Positions 1 to 10,441 of a DNA stretch of 64,000 nucleotides are shown in pieces. Every line of letters starts with the position of its first letter. Positions within the stretch are counted from its first letter, which is position 1. The notes under the pieces were generated by a model, which was not told the origin of the DNA, searched no databases, and saw only the letters and a program-made list of their open reading frames with translations. This stretch comes from Corynebacterium sp. 74A. Lineage in GTDB: Bacteria > Actinomycetota > Actinomycetes > Mycobacteriales > Mycobacteriaceae. The DNA is taken from NCBI RefSeq assembly GCF_008930665.1, contig NZ_PQMG01000002.1:372001-436000 (forward strand), given 5' to 3'. The position numbers and the translations under genes were made by a program.

Positions 1-1014
1 GTCATAGTGCACAAAGGGAGCGGAGGTCCACATGAAGATGGAGCGGTCGATCACCTCGCCCATGGAGTGCAGGTGGGAGCGTTCCTGCAGGTTGAGCATC
101 TGCCCGCCGACGAGGATCGGGGAGGTGGCATAGCGGGCCACCTGCAGAGCGCGCAGCACCGAGTCGGGTTCGATGGCGATGTCATCATCCATGTAGAGGA
201 TGTAGGGCGACTGCTTCTCGCCGGCCGCGCCCGTGCCATCGGCCCCACCGAGGGCCTCGTACATGATGCGGGAATAGCCGCCGGAGCCGCCGAGATTGCC
301 TTGGCGGAACTCGAAGAAACGATCGCCAAAGGCGGCCACGGCATCGGCATAGCCGGGCTCATCGGCGGGATGCTTATTCCCCTGATCGGGCATGATGACG
401 GTATCAATCACCGCATCCACATCCGGATCAGAGGCCAAGGCCTCGAGGGCGGCCACGGCATCGGCGGGGCGGTTGAAGGTGGGAATACCCACGGTGACGC
501 GCGGCTCGAAGGGGCCGACGGTGCTGCCATCGGGCATCACCTGCGGTTGCGGGGCGCAGGGGGCGTACCAGCCGGCCTTGGTGATGGTCACCTCGCTATC
601 GCTGGTGACATCGAACCAGAGCCAGCCGCCGTCCTCGAAGGGGGCGAGGGAGCATTCGAACTCGATCACGCCGCCCTCGCTGAGACCGCCATCGACGGCG
701 ATCCGGGCGCCATCAATCTTGGATCGGTAGACGTCGATGCGTGCGTCACCGTCCATCTCGAGGCGCAGCACCACGGAGTCCAGCTGGGACCAGCGGCGCC
801 AGTAGCTGGCGGGGAAGGCATTGAAATAGGTCTGGAAGGAGACCTCACAACCCTCGGGAATCGTCACTGCGGTGCGGCTATCCCACCGGGCGCGGGCAGG
901 GTTTTGCTCCGACTCGATCAGATAGAGCATCCGCACATCACGCGGCTCGCCGCGCTTCGGCAGCAGCACACGCTGCAGCTGTTCCACTGCGAGGAACTTG
1001 GTTTCAGCACTCAT
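1..1014 (-). CDS. glfT2: Galactofuranosyltransferase GlfT2, N-terminal 338 codons (runs off the left edge)
   Basis: Polymerises the galactan of arabinogalactan, adding alternating beta-1,5 and beta-1,6 galactofuranose units from UDP-Galf to the decaprenyl-linked acceptor on the inner face of the membrane. Reading inward from ATG at 1014, residues 1-165 form the N-terminal beta-sandwich type region. The GT-A domain follows, with VTVGIPTFNRPADA as the nucleotide-binding strand and YMDDDI as the metal-binding DDD motif. The C-terminal part lies outside the window. It is downstream of the AftB-like gene on the same strand, and glf, which supplies UDP-Galf, is about 6 kb away. The 178-base gap to the AftB-like gene contains one copy of the repeated CGCTTATCGACGCC motif. 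Confidence 0.93.
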   Translation of the reverse strand, partial: MSAETKFLAVEQLQRVLLPKRGEPRDVRMLYLIESEQNPARARWDSRTAVTIPEGCEVSFQTYFNAFPASYWRRWSQLDSVVLRLEMDGDARIDVYRSKIDGARIAVDGGLSEGGVIEFECSLAPFEDGGWLWFDVTSDSEVTITKAGWYAPCAPQPQVMPDGSTVGPFEPRVTVGIPTFNRPADAVAALEALASDPDVDAVIDTVIMPDQGNKHPADEPGYADAVAAFGDRFFEFRQGNLGGSGGYSRIMYEALGGADGTGAAGEKQSPYILYMDDDIAIEPDSVLRALQVARYATSPILVGGQMLNLQERSHLHSMGEVIDRSIFMWTSAPFVHYD

Positions 1015-1145
1015 AAAAAGTTTTTAGGCCTTCCGATTCTTCGGGCACGTTTTATCTGCATCAACGATAGTCGCCGCCCCGCCTATACGCCGCCACACAC
1101 TCGTGGCGGGGAGAAAAATGTGAGGGGCATCAACCCTCTCTCCTG

Positions 1146-1159
1146 CGCTTATCGACGCC
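1146..1159 (-). repeat. Copy 1 of CGCTTRTCGACGCC motif
   Basis: Intergenic, 3' of the AftB-like gene; GATAAG form, full 14 bp. Confidence 0.8.
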
Positions 1160-1192
1160 ATCCCGCCGCCACCGCGGCGCGACAGGCGAGCC

Positions 1193-2986
1193 CTAATTCC
1201 AAGTGATGGGCTTCCCGCTCGACGCCACATCGCTGTAGGTATGGGGGTCGAACTCCACCGTGAAGATGCCCTTGCCGCTCAACGCATAGCGGATATTGGC
1301 TAGGAAACGGTGCATGCTCATCGGCTCGCGATAGCTGGCGGCCAGCTCCTGAAACTCAGGGGTGGACAGGGCGTGGCGAGCGGCCTCGACGGCCTTGCGA
1401 TCCACTCCTGGTGGCAGGCGGTTGATGTCTGTGGAGGATTCGGCCAGCACCCAGGGCAAAGAGAGTAGCTTGTCGTGGCCGATACGTTCACTTTCCAAGC
1501 GGGGAGATCGGGCCGCCAAGGGGGTGGCGAGTCCCACCGGTTCCAATACGCGCACCTCCAGCGGGGAGTTCATGCTGGTCATGCCGAGATTGATGTAGTT
1601 AATCGTGGGCGCGAAACGATCAAAATCCCCCTGCCCCATGGTGCGGGGATACGCCACCCAGTGCCGCTCATCGGTCTCGGGGTTAATGGCCAAACCGAGG
1701 ACGGCCGCCTCCCCATTCTCGGCCAACTGCAATGCCTCGGGGAAGCCCTGCATATTGGGGAAGGTGAGGAAGTTCTCGGCCAGAAGCAGCGGCTGGGTCT
1801 GTGGGTCGCGGCCGGTGGTTTCATAGTAGAAGCCGCGCTCATCCACGATGCTCAGATCCGAGTCCTTCTCTGGGATCTCCCATGGATGGCCGCGATAGGC
1901 GACCGTGCCCGACCAGCCGGCGATCAACACCGCCTGTACCGCCAGCGCCAGGGCGATGGGGCTGCGTTCCAGCCGCAGCGGCAGCACCGCCGCGGGCAGC
2001 AGGAGGGCGAATAGCGGCAGCAAGAGCATGCGGCCATGCATGAAGTCACCGCCGACCCGCAGCACATAGAGCACATGCACCAAGGCGCAGGCCACGAACA
2101 CCCCGGTGACGAGCACCGGCCGGCGCTGGGCGGAACTGCCCAAGGCGGCCGTACCGGCCATGAGCGAGATGACGGCCAGGGCCACCGGCAGCACATAGGG
2201 GTGGCTGAAGTCGCGGAGATAGTTCAGGCCCGAGGCCCATTCCGCCCCGCTGGCGGATTTCGCCACTGCTGTCTGCGGCACCAGCACCCCGTAGTAGCCC
2301 ATGCGGAAGATCTCATAGGCCAGGGGTACAGGCAGCGCCGCCGCGAGCACGAGGCCGCGCGAGCGCCAGCTCTGCGCCCCCACCACCAGCACGATGATCA
2401 CGACCCCGCCGTAGAGCGCCAGCTCAGGGCGCACCAGCCAGCTCATTCCGGCGACAAAACCGACGAGCGGGGCGGCGATATCATCGAAGCCCCAGCGCAG
2501 CAGCACCCACCACAGCACGGCGAGATAAAAAATAGACAGCCCCCACTCCAGCCCAGAGGTGGCGAAATCGCGTGCGGGGGGCAGGGCGAAATACACCAGC
2601 ATGCCCACAGGCAGCAGGATCACTGTGGCCCCGCGATAAAAACGCGCCGAGGCTAGCACCCCGATTACCCCAGCGCCCGTGGTGAAGAGCAACGCCAGTG
2701 CCAAGGCCACCATTTCGAGGCGAGCATGGGTGAGTACTCCGCCCACATAAATAAGGTATTGCCACAGCGTGGAGGTATTGGCCTCCACGCGCTCGCCGAT
2801 GTTGAACACTGGGCCGTGGCCGGCCTGAAGATTGCGCACCGTGCGCAAGACGATGAGGCCATCATCACTCATCCAGCGGCGCATCCAGCCGCCCACGAAG
2901 GCGAAAACGGCAACAAGCAGGGCGGACGCTGCAGTAGACAGCGCCAGCGGGGTGCGGCGGGTATGGCGGCGCCGGTGTCGGCTCAT
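1193..2986 (-). CDS. aftB: AftB-family membrane arabinofuranosyltransferase (GT-C fold)
   Basis: 597-residue polytopic membrane protein. AftB adds terminal beta-1,2-arabinofuranose to arabinogalactan from decaprenyl-phospho-arabinose on the outer face of the membrane. After the first membrane segment comes the acidic loop SDDGLIVLRTVRNLQAGHGP, then ERVEANTSTLW and PPARDFATSGLE, all characteristic of the family. About ten hydrophobic segments are followed by a soluble C-terminal domain from roughly residue 380. A -10 box TAAACT (3000-2995) predicts a start site at about 2988, so the ATG at 2986 is essentially leaderless. In related genomes the canonical aftB lies beyond ubiA, away from this position, so this could be a paralogue; some pipelines label the family ZomB. 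Family membership is firm, but the exact linkage made is inferred. Confidence 0.75.
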   Translation of the reverse strand: MSRHRRRHTRRTPLALSTAASALLVAVFAFVGGWMRRWMSDDGLIVLRTVRNLQAGHGPVFNIGERVEANTSTLWQYLIYVGGVLTHARLEMVALALALLFTTGAGVIGVLASARFYRGATVILLPVGMLVYFALPPARDFATSGLEWGLSIFYLAVLWWVLLRWGFDDIAAPLVGFVAGMSWLVRPELALYGGVVIIVLVVGAQSWRSRGLVLAAALPVPLAYEIFRMGYYGVLVPQTAVAKSASGAEWASGLNYLRDFSHPYVLPVALAVISLMAGTAALGSSAQRRPVLVTGVFVACALVHVLYVLRVGGDFMHGRMLLLPLFALLLPAAVLPLRLERSPIALALAVQAVLIAGWSGTVAYRGHPWEIPEKDSDLSIVDERGFYYETTGRDPQTQPLLLAENFLTFPNMQGFPEALQLAENGEAAVLGLAINPETDERHWVAYPRTMGQGDFDRFAPTINYINLGMTSMNSPLEVRVLEPVGLATPLAARSPRLESERIGHDKLLSLPWVLAESSTDINRLPPGVDRKAVEAARHALSTPEFQELAASYREPMSMHRFLANIRYALSGKGIFTVEFDPHTYSDVASSGKPITWN

Positions 2987-3059
2987 GACAGCACAGTTTA
3001 GCAGCGCCCGGATGCTCCAGCGCCTTAGAGGAGGTGGAGACTGTTAGTCTATGGACACT

Positions 3060-4253
3060 ATGAGCAGCGCTAACCCATCCCGTGACTACGACATTGTGCT
3101 CTTTGGCGCCACGAGCTTTGTGGGCCGAATAATCGCCCGCTATCTGCTGGAGCACGGCGGCGAGCGCCGACTATGCTTCGCCGGCCGCTCGGAGCACACA
3201 CTCACTGAACTCTATGGCGAGACACAGGTGCCCCTGCGCGTTGCCGATGCCAGCGACGCGGCGGCTATGGCCGAGCTCGCCCGCAGCGCCCGGGTGATTA
3301 TCACCACCGTCGGCCCCTATGCCCGCTATGGCTGGGCGCTGGTGCGCGCCTGCGCCGAGGCCGGCACCCACTATGTGGATCTCTCCGGCGAGGCCGAATT
3401 CGTCCAAGATAGTGTCCGCGAGCTCGACGATCTAGCCGCAGCACGCGGCGCGAAAATCATTCACTCCTGTGGTTTCGACTCTGTGCCCTCCGATCTGGCC
3501 TGCTGGCTGCTCGCCGAGCACTGTGGCGGGCAACTCGGCACGGTGCAGATGGTGGTCTCCGATCTGGTCGGCGGGGTCTCCGGCGGGACCATCGCCTCCA
3601 TGCTCAACTCGCTGCGCACCGGGCGCCCCGCGGCCCGCCACCCCTATGCATTAAATAATGAGCTCTATGGTCCGGCGCCCAGCGAGGAGGCGTCGTCACG
3701 CCCCCGTTTAGGACGCGGGGAGAGTCTCGCGCCGTTCTTTATGGCCGGCTATAACGTGCGCCTGGTGCGCCGTTCGGCCTGGTTGCTCGACTATGGCGAG
3801 TCCTTCCGATATAGCGAGGTGCACGATCTCGGCTCACGGCCGCGGGCGCTCGCCTTCACCGCTGTGCTGGGCGGGATCAGCTACCTCGCGCAACGGGACT
3901 GGGGGCAGCGGGTGCTGCAGCGGCTATTCCCCGCTCCGGGACAAGGCCCCAGCGAGCAGCAGCGGGCCACAGGGCGTTTCACGGTGACCACCACTGAACT
4001 GGCCAGCGGCAACAGCGTGCGGATCCACCACGACCGCGACCCCGGATATGACAGCACCGCGCTGATGATCAGCGAGATTGCGCTGTCGCTTCTCGACGCG
4101 GACTCCCCTGCCACCGCCGGCGTGCTCACCCCGGCCACCGGCGGCGGTGCGGCCGCGCTGCGCCGCCTCCGGGCAGCCGGAATGGACATCCGCACCTGCC
4201 CGGCGGGGGCAGCTCACCACCCTGATTCTTCTGCCGACGAGAGAAAGACATAA
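3060..4253 (+). CDS. Saccharopine dehydrogenase-family NADP-binding oxidoreductase
   Basis: About 397 residues with an N-terminal Rossmann fold (VLFGATSFVGRIIARYLLEH) typical of the saccharopine dehydrogenase/trans-acting enoyl reductase family of actinobacteria. It continues with TTVGPYARYGWALVRACAEAGTHYVDLSGE and the IIHSCGFDSVPSDL block. Members act on lipid intermediates in mycobacteria; the substrate here is unknown. Two in-frame ATGs exist, at 3051 and 3060. The box TAGTCT at 3045-3050 would place the RNA start near 3057, which excludes the first, although GAGGTGGAG at 3031-3039 could serve the 3051 start. It is divergent from the AftB-like gene and 3 bases upstream of the MscS gene, so the two plus-strand genes probably share a transcript. 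Confidence 0.85.
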   Translation: MSSANPSRDYDIVLFGATSFVGRIIARYLLEHGGERRLCFAGRSEHTLTELYGETQVPLRVADASDAAAMAELARSARVIITTVGPYARYGWALVRACAEAGTHYVDLSGEAEFVQDSVRELDDLAAARGAKIIHSCGFDSVPSDLACWLLAEHCGGQLGTVQMVVSDLVGGVSGGTIASMLNSLRTGRPAARHPYALNNELYGPAPSEEASSRPRLGRGESLAPFFMAGYNVRLVRRSAWLLDYGESFRYSEVHDLGSRPRALAFTAVLGGISYLAQRDWGQRVLQRLFPAPGQGPSEQQRATGRFTVTTTELASGNSVRIHHDRDPGYDSTALMISEIALSLLDADSPATAGVLTPATGGGAAALRRLRAAGMDIRTCPAGAAHHPDSSADERKT

Positions 4254-4256
4254 AAC

Positions 4257-5117
4257 ATGCTGGCGACTATTCTGGCGCAGCAGTCCAGTGCCGACGAGGG
4301 CGGAGTCACCGCCGATCAAGTTCAACAAGCGGTGCGCATGCTCACGTGGGAAAAGGTGGGCATTGGCGCCCTGATTTTCCTCGTCGGCTGCATGCTCGCC
4401 TGGGTGGTGCTCAAGCTGACGAAGCCGCTGCTCGTCACCGTGGGGCGCGCCCCGGTCTCGGCGCGGGCCTTCGCGCAGATCGCAGCGTGGGCGGTCACCA
4501 TTATCGCCTTTGGCGTGGCCATTACCTACACCTTCCCCTCAATTAAGCCGGTCAATATCATTGGCGGCTTGGGCGTGGTGTCCATCGCCGCCGGTATTGC
4601 CTTCCAAACCGTGCTGGGCAACATGTTTGCCGGGCTGGTGATTCTCATGCGGGAAAAACCGGTGGTGGGCGATCAGATCGCCATCGAGGATATTTCCGGC
4701 ACCGTGACGGACATTAACCTCTCCACCACCACGGTGCGCACCTTTAATGGCCGCCAAGTGCTCATCCCCAATGGCACGGTGCACACCTCGATGATGACGG
4801 TGCAGACCCATAACGAGTGGGTGCGGACCGCCTTCGACGTGGAGATCCGCAATCCCAAAGACTATGAGCGGGCCCGTGTGATCGCCATAGAAGCACTCAA
4901 CGCCGAGCCCGCTGTGCTCAATGAGCCGGAGCCGGTGGCCGTGCTCCGCGATGTGGTGGGAGGACTGGCCACCATGGAGATCCGCTTCTGGTCCGGATCC
5001 CGGCAGATGGAGACCGTCACGTCCATGGACGCGGCGATCGTGGCGGTGATCAAGGCCCTCGCGGCGCAGGGCGTCGCGATTGGCCCGACCACCGTGGTGG
5101 AGATGGAGGAGAACTAG
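4257..5117 (+). CDS. Small-conductance mechanosensitive ion channel, MscS family
   Basis: 286 residues. Three transmembrane segments (about 32-52, 70-92 and 96-122) are followed by the cytoplasmic MscS beta domain. The pore helix and exit are recognisable as AAGIAFQTVLGNMFAGLVILMREKPVVGDQI, and the beta domain as GTVTDINLSTTTVRTFNGRQVLIPNG. These channels open under membrane tension and release solutes during hypo-osmotic shock; in corynebacteria MscS-type channels also export glutamate. It starts 3 bases after the reductase. Its TAG overlaps the stop of the convergent glpT gene in a shared CTAG at 5114-5117, so no terminator separates them. Confidence 0.93.
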   Translation: MLATILAQQSSADEGGVTADQVQQAVRMLTWEKVGIGALIFLVGCMLAWVVLKLTKPLLVTVGRAPVSARAFAQIAAWAVTIIAFGVAITYTFPSIKPVNIIGGLGVVSIAAGIAFQTVLGNMFAGLVILMREKPVVGDQIAIEDISGTVTDINLSTTTVRTFNGRQVLIPNGTVHTSMMTVQTHNEWVRTAFDVEIRNPKDYERARVIAIEALNAEPAVLNEPEPVAVLRDVVGGLATMEIRFWSGSRQMETVTSMDAAIVAVIKALAAQGVAIGPTTVVEMEEN

Positions 5118-6481
5118 GAGTTCTTCACCTTTTCCGCGTGGGCCTGCATGAGCCGCCGCTCATCGCGGCCGACCAGTGCGAATAGCAGCACGGTGATCAC
5201 GCCGAAGACAATGAAGATAGTAAAGGCTATATCCCAGCCGTAGTTCTTCACCACGACGCCGACGCCGGTAGAGGCGAGCGTCGCGCCCAGCAGGTAGCCG
5301 AATAGGCCAGTAAAGCCTGCAGCGGTGCCGGCCACATTGTGCGGGGAGAGGTCAATGGCCTGCAGCCCAATGAGCATCACGGGGCCGTAGATGAGACCAC
5401 CGATCATGCCCACGAGCAGAATTAGCAGCCACATCGGGGTGCCCACCGGAAGCAGCCAGTAGAAGAGAATGCACACCACCACACCGACGCTGAAGAGCAT
5501 GCCGGCGCCGGAACGCCAGCCGCGGAACACCTTGTCAGAGATCACACCGCAAAGGATGGTACCGACAATGCCCGCGAGCTCGAAGGTGGCGAAGCCCACC
5601 AGGCCACTGCCGATCTCTGCGTGGTGCTTATCGTGCAAGAACACAGTGATCCAGTTGAGCACGCCATAGCGCAGGGCGTAGACGAAGACGTTGGCGATGG
5701 CCAGCATCACGATGGTGCGGTTGGTGAGCACGTGCTTCAACACTCGCTGCAGCGTGCTGGTGCCATCGTCTTCGACGGCATCCACCTTGGCGGGGTCGTG
5801 GCGGTATTCCTCGATGGGCGGCAAGCCTTCGGCCTCGGGCCGGTCGCGGACCAAGAGGAAACCGATGGCGGCCACTACGAGGGCAACCACGGCCGGCACC
5901 CAGAAGGCGACCTCCCAGGTATCGGGGAACATCCACAGTCCGAAAGCGATGAGGGCGGGCAGGGCCGCGCCGCCCACATTGTGGGCGGTATTCCACAGCG
6001 AGGTTTTAAAGCCGCGCTCATTCGTGGAGAACCAGTAGACGAGGACGCGACCGCAGGGCGGCCAGCCCATGCCCTGCACCCAGCCGTTGATGAACATGAC
6101 GGTGGCGAACACCGTGACCGAGGCGGAAACCCACGGCACGAAGGCGATGAAGAGATTCACGATCGCCGAAAGCGCAAGGCCCAGCGGCATGAAGTAGCGG
6201 GCATTGGAACGGTCTGAGACCATGGCCGAGAAGAACTTGGACAGCCCATAGGCGAAAAGCACAGCATTGGCGATCACGCCAACGCCGACTACATCGATTT
6301 CGCTGTCTTTCACCAGCAGCGGCGCCACCGCCGAGATGTTGTTGCGCACCAAATAGAAACCGGCGTAGCCGATGAAGATACCCATGAACACCTGCAGGCG
6401 CAGGCGCGGGTAGAGGCGGTGAATTTCTTCAGAACTCTTGCGGGGGGCTGCCGGCGGGGCAGCGAGCCATGACATACTCAT
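5114..6481 (-). CDS. glpT: Glycerol-3-phosphate/organophosphate:phosphate antiporter, GlpT-like MFS protein
   Basis: 455 residues with 12 predicted membrane helices. The OPA-family signature GWVQGMGWPPCGRVLVYWFS and the following NERGFKTSLWNTAHNVGGA match GlpT/UhpT-type exchangers, which import sn-glycerol 3-phosphate or hexose phosphates in exchange for phosphate. GlpT fits better than UhpT by overall sequence, but substrate is inferred. The start at 6481 is preceded by GGAAGAG. A glycerophosphodiesterase gene (glpQ, 23.5 kb) in the same window could supply its substrate. The 416-base upstream gap holds its promoter region. Confidence 0.85.
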   Translation of the reverse strand: MSMSWLAAPPAAPRKSSEEIHRLYPRLRLQVFMGIFIGYAGFYLVRNNISAVAPLLVKDSEIDVVGVGVIANAVLFAYGLSKFFSAMVSDRSNARYFMPLGLALSAIVNLFIAFVPWVSASVTVFATVMFINGWVQGMGWPPCGRVLVYWFSTNERGFKTSLWNTAHNVGGAALPALIAFGLWMFPDTWEVAFWVPAVVALVVAAIGFLLVRDRPEAEGLPPIEEYRHDPAKVDAVEDDGTSTLQRVLKHVLTNRTIVMLAIANVFVYALRYGVLNWITVFLHDKHHAEIGSGLVGFATFELAGIVGTILCGVISDKVFRGWRSGAGMLFSVGVVVCILFYWLLPVGTPMWLLILLVGMIGGLIYGPVMLIGLQAIDLSPHNVAGTAAGFTGLFGYLLGATLASTGVGVVVKNYGWDIAFTIFIVFGVITVLLFALVGRDERRLMQAHAEKVKNS

Positions 6482-6808
6482 GATCTCTTCCGAGCTCCTT
6501 TTCTCTTAACAATCTGAATAGGACCAGTGTTCTGCGGGATCCACTTCCCCCCTTCGGGCGCGGCGCGCAAGCAACACCATTTCTCAGATTAACGCCGGCT
6601 AAGAAGAACGCTCTGAGCACCATTTACTTCGCCTACGTAAGAGTTATTTAAGTGGCGGGATTTCCGCAGCTTAACCCCACCCCCTTCCCCCATGACACCC
6701 CTCGGGTTGTGACGATTGTCTCCGCTTGGATCTGTGCCATCACCCCATCAACCCACCCGTGCAGGGGTAGTTAGGGCACTAGCGATACCTCTTTAGACAT
6801 AAAGAAAA

Positions 6809-6842
6809 CAGGGCCGAGGCGGCGCAACCGGCCTCGGCCCTG
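6809..6842 (-). terminator. Rho-independent terminator of glf
   Basis: Perfect 12-bp stem CAGGGCCGAGGC/GCCTCGGCCCTG with a 10-base loop. Read on the minus strand it is followed by TTTTCTTT. Confidence 0.85.
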
Positions 6843-6847
6843 TGTAT

Positions 6848-6858
6848 GGGGGGGGGGG
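6848..6858. repeat. Homopolymeric G11 tract
   Basis: Eleven consecutive G residues on the plus strand, between the glf terminator and the glf stop codon. It is non-coding and prone to slippage in replication and sequencing. Confidence 0.9.
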
Positions 6859-6875
6859 TGACGCCTGCGCGAGAT

Positions 6876-6889
6876 GGCGTCGATAAGCG
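6876..6889 (+). repeat. Copy 2 of the motif
   Basis: Intergenic, 9 bases beyond the glf stop; GATAAG form, full 14 bp. Confidence 0.8.
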
Positions 6890-6897
6890 AAAGAAGG

Positions 6898-8187
<1,290 letters not shown>

Positions 8188-8203
8188 TCAATTTTCCCAG
8201 CTT

Positions 8204-8209
8204 TATACT
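8204..8209 (+). promoter_or_regulatory. Probable -10 box for the secreted amidase gene
   Basis: TATACT lies in an A/T-rich stretch (about 8180-8245) upstream of the GTG start at 8269. This A/T-richness is unusual for the window. The -35 is not clear. Confidence 0.45.
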
Positions 8210-8268
8210 AAGATTTACAAGGATTCATTTAAGTTTCTCCAGCAACAACCCTCAGGGGGCAATCCATA

Positions 8269-10398
8269 GTGCAGCAACGACGACGGTTCCTCGGCCGAAC
8301 GGGGCGGCCGCTCACTGCCATCGTGGCGGCGGCAAGCGTGATCCTCGGCTCCGTAGTAGCCATGAACTCCGAAACCATCCGGCCCACCGACTCAGTCGCA
8401 GCCGACCCGATTAGCGTCAGCGAATCCTCCATCTCCTTCGACAGCGGCGACAACGTGGTAGTCGCTGACCCCGCGGTAGACAGCCAAGGCGAGGACGGGG
8501 GTGAACGCACCGTCAAACAATTCACCCGCGACGAAGAATTCTCCATGTTCGCGCTCACTTGGGACGGCACCAAGGACTTTGTCGCCCACTTCCGTGCCAA
8601 GGACGACGCCGGCAACTGGGGCCCCTGGTATGAAGCAGAGCCCCTCTACGAGACCAGCGGCGGCGAGAAAGACGGCACCGAGCTGATCTATCTCGCCCCC
8701 ACCCACTCCGTGCAGGTCTCAGTGACCAACGTGGACTTGGTCTCCGGTGGGCCCACCAACCTCGATGCGGTATTCATCGACGGCAACGCCTCCACCGACC
8801 CGCATGCCGGCATCGACCTGGCCGCCGATTCCGATGGCATGCCCAGCATGATCTCCCGCGCAGGCTGGGGCGCGGACGAGTCCAAGCGCTGCATGAGCCC
8901 CACCTACGATGACCACGTTTCCGGGATCACCGTGCACCACACCGCGGGCAGCAATAACTACACCGCCGCCCAGGCGGCCGCCCAGGTGCGCGGCATTTAT
9001 CACTACCACGCCGCCACCCTCGGCTGGTGCGACATCGGATACAACGCACTGGTAGACAAGTTCGGCAATATCTACGAAGGCCGCGCTGGAGGCCTCAACA
9101 AGGCCGTACAGGGTGCGCACGCCGGTGGCTTCAACCAGAACACCTGGGGCATCTCCATGATCGGCAACTACTCCACCCAGAGCCCCACCACCGCCACCAT
9201 CGAGTCCATGGGCAAAACCATAGGCTGGCGCACCGCCGTCGAGGGCCTCGACCCCACCGGCTCCAGCATCCACTACTCCGAAGGCAGTCACTACACCAAG
9301 TACCCTGCCGGTACCGCGGTGAAGCTGCCGAATATTTTCGCGCACCGCGACGTGGGCAACACCACCTGCCCCGGCGATGCCGGCTACTCGCAGATGCTGA
9401 AGATCCGCACCATCGCCAAGAAGACCTACGACGCCATCAACGCTGGCGCGGTGGGTACAAGCAGCGACACCGAGACCTCCACTGCGGAAAGCAGCACGTC
9501 GACGGCAGCTGCGGAGACCACCACGGAATCCACCTCGGAGACCATCAGCGAGAGCAGCACTGCGGAGACCAGCACCACGGAAACCACTGCGGAGACCACG
9601 AGCGAGAAGGAGCCCACCTCGGCCACCTCGAGCACCACGCCTGCCGCAACGACGAGCACGTCTTCTGCTAGCACGTCACCGAGCACTGCGGAGACCACCT
9701 CCGAGACCACCAGCGACAAGGAGCCCACCCCGGCTACCTCGACCACCACGCCTGCGGAGAAGGAGCCCACTCCGGAGTCTGAGGTGGATCTCACTGGCCA
9801 GGCCGATCAAGAAGCGTCCGCGCTCTTCTCTCGCGCCCTCGGTGCCATCATCGATCATGTCCAAGGCCGCAGTGTCGATGTCTCCGAGATCCTCGACATC
9901 GTAGGCTCCATCTTGGCCCTCGTGCTCAATTCCGAGAATGCTCCGAGCATGCAGAATGGTGCGCTGGATGAGGTGGGCAATATCCCGATGATCGATGATC
10001 TGAGCATCGCCGATCTGCCGGTGTTTGTGCCGAAGAAGATCACCACCACCGGCGACAGCGTCGAGTCGCAGAAATACAACGATATCGACAACCGCTTCGG
10101 TCCCGTATTGGGCAGCCCGCGCGGTGGCGTGCACTACGCATCGCCCTCGGACGCCGTGGGCGAGCTGCGCTATGTGCCCTTCACCGATGGTGTGATCATC
10201 TCCTCCCCCGATGGTGGCACGCACGCGCTGTGGGGCGAGATCGCGGATGCATGGGCCTCGACCGGGCTCGACGCCGGCATCCTGGGCCTGCCGACCAGCG
10301 ATCAATACGCCACCGATGACGGCTACCGAGTGGACTTCATCGGCGGCCACATCAGCTACAACCCCACGGATGGCAGCCTCGAGATCATCGCCCGCTAG
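8269..10398 (+). CDS. Secreted peptidoglycan amidase (PGRP/Amidase_2) with Thr-rich linker and LGFP repeats
   Basis: 709 residues starting at GTG. A signal peptide (about 1-33) precedes a beta-rich region and a type 2 N-acetylmuramoyl-L-alanine amidase/PGRP domain (about 195-380). Zinc ligands are visible as TVHHTAG (His223/His224), AHRD (His359) and Cys367 in TTCPGD, so it should cleave stem peptides from peptidoglycan. Residues about 398-505 are a low-complexity linker of repeated TTAETTSETTS-type units, likely glycosylated. Residues about 605-709 carry LGFP-type repeats (FGPVLGSPRGG, AGILGLPTSDQ), which in corynebacteria anchor proteins to arabinogalactan/mycolate. Mycobacteria keep a PGRP protein next to glf as well, so the position is conserved. 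Confidence 0.9.
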   Translation: MQQRRRFLGRTGRPLTAIVAAASVILGSVVAMNSETIRPTDSVAADPISVSESSISFDSGDNVVVADPAVDSQGEDGGERTVKQFTRDEEFSMFALTWDGTKDFVAHFRAKDDAGNWGPWYEAEPLYETSGGEKDGTELIYLAPTHSVQVSVTNVDLVSGGPTNLDAVFIDGNASTDPHAGIDLAADSDGMPSMISRAGWGADESKRCMSPTYDDHVSGITVHHTAGSNNYTAAQAAAQVRGIYHYHAATLGWCDIGYNALVDKFGNIYEGRAGGLNKAVQGAHAGGFNQNTWGISMIGNYSTQSPTTATIESMGKTIGWRTAVEGLDPTGSSIHYSEGSHYTKYPAGTAVKLPNIFAHRDVGNTTCPGDAGYSQMLKIRTIAKKTYDAINAGAVGTSSDTETSTAESSTSTAAAETTTESTSETISESSTAETSTTETTAETTSEKEPTSATSSTTPAATTSTSSASTSPSTAETTSETTSDKEPTPATSTTTPAEKEPTPESEVDLTGQADQEASALFSRALGAIIDHVQGRSVDVSEILDIVGSILALVLNSENAPSMQNGALDEVGNIPMIDDLSIADLPVFVPKKITTTGDSVESQKYNDIDNRFGPVLGSPRGGVHYASPSDAVGELRYVPFTDGVIISSPDGGTHALWGEIADAWASTGLDAGILGLPTSDQYATDDGYRVDFIGGHISYNPTDGSLEIIAR

Positions 10399-10441
10399 GC
10401 GCCCAGCTCAACGCGAACCGCTGGCTTTGGCCAGCACTCTG

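Larger units (their letters stand above)
6482..6897. other. Gene-free stretch between glpT and glf
   Basis: 416 bases with no convincing coding frame. It carries, left to right, the glpT upstream region (6482 to about 6780), the glf terminator hairpin (6809-6842), a run of eleven G residues (6848-6858) and one copy of the repeated motif (6876-6889). I see no RNA gene and no clear operator. Confidence 0.7.

Noticed and set aside
7..1206. Long open frame on the plus strand opposite glfT2 (399 codons)
   Set aside because: It is rich in His/Gly/Ala and lies antisense to a clear GlfT2; high-GC DNA creates such frames.
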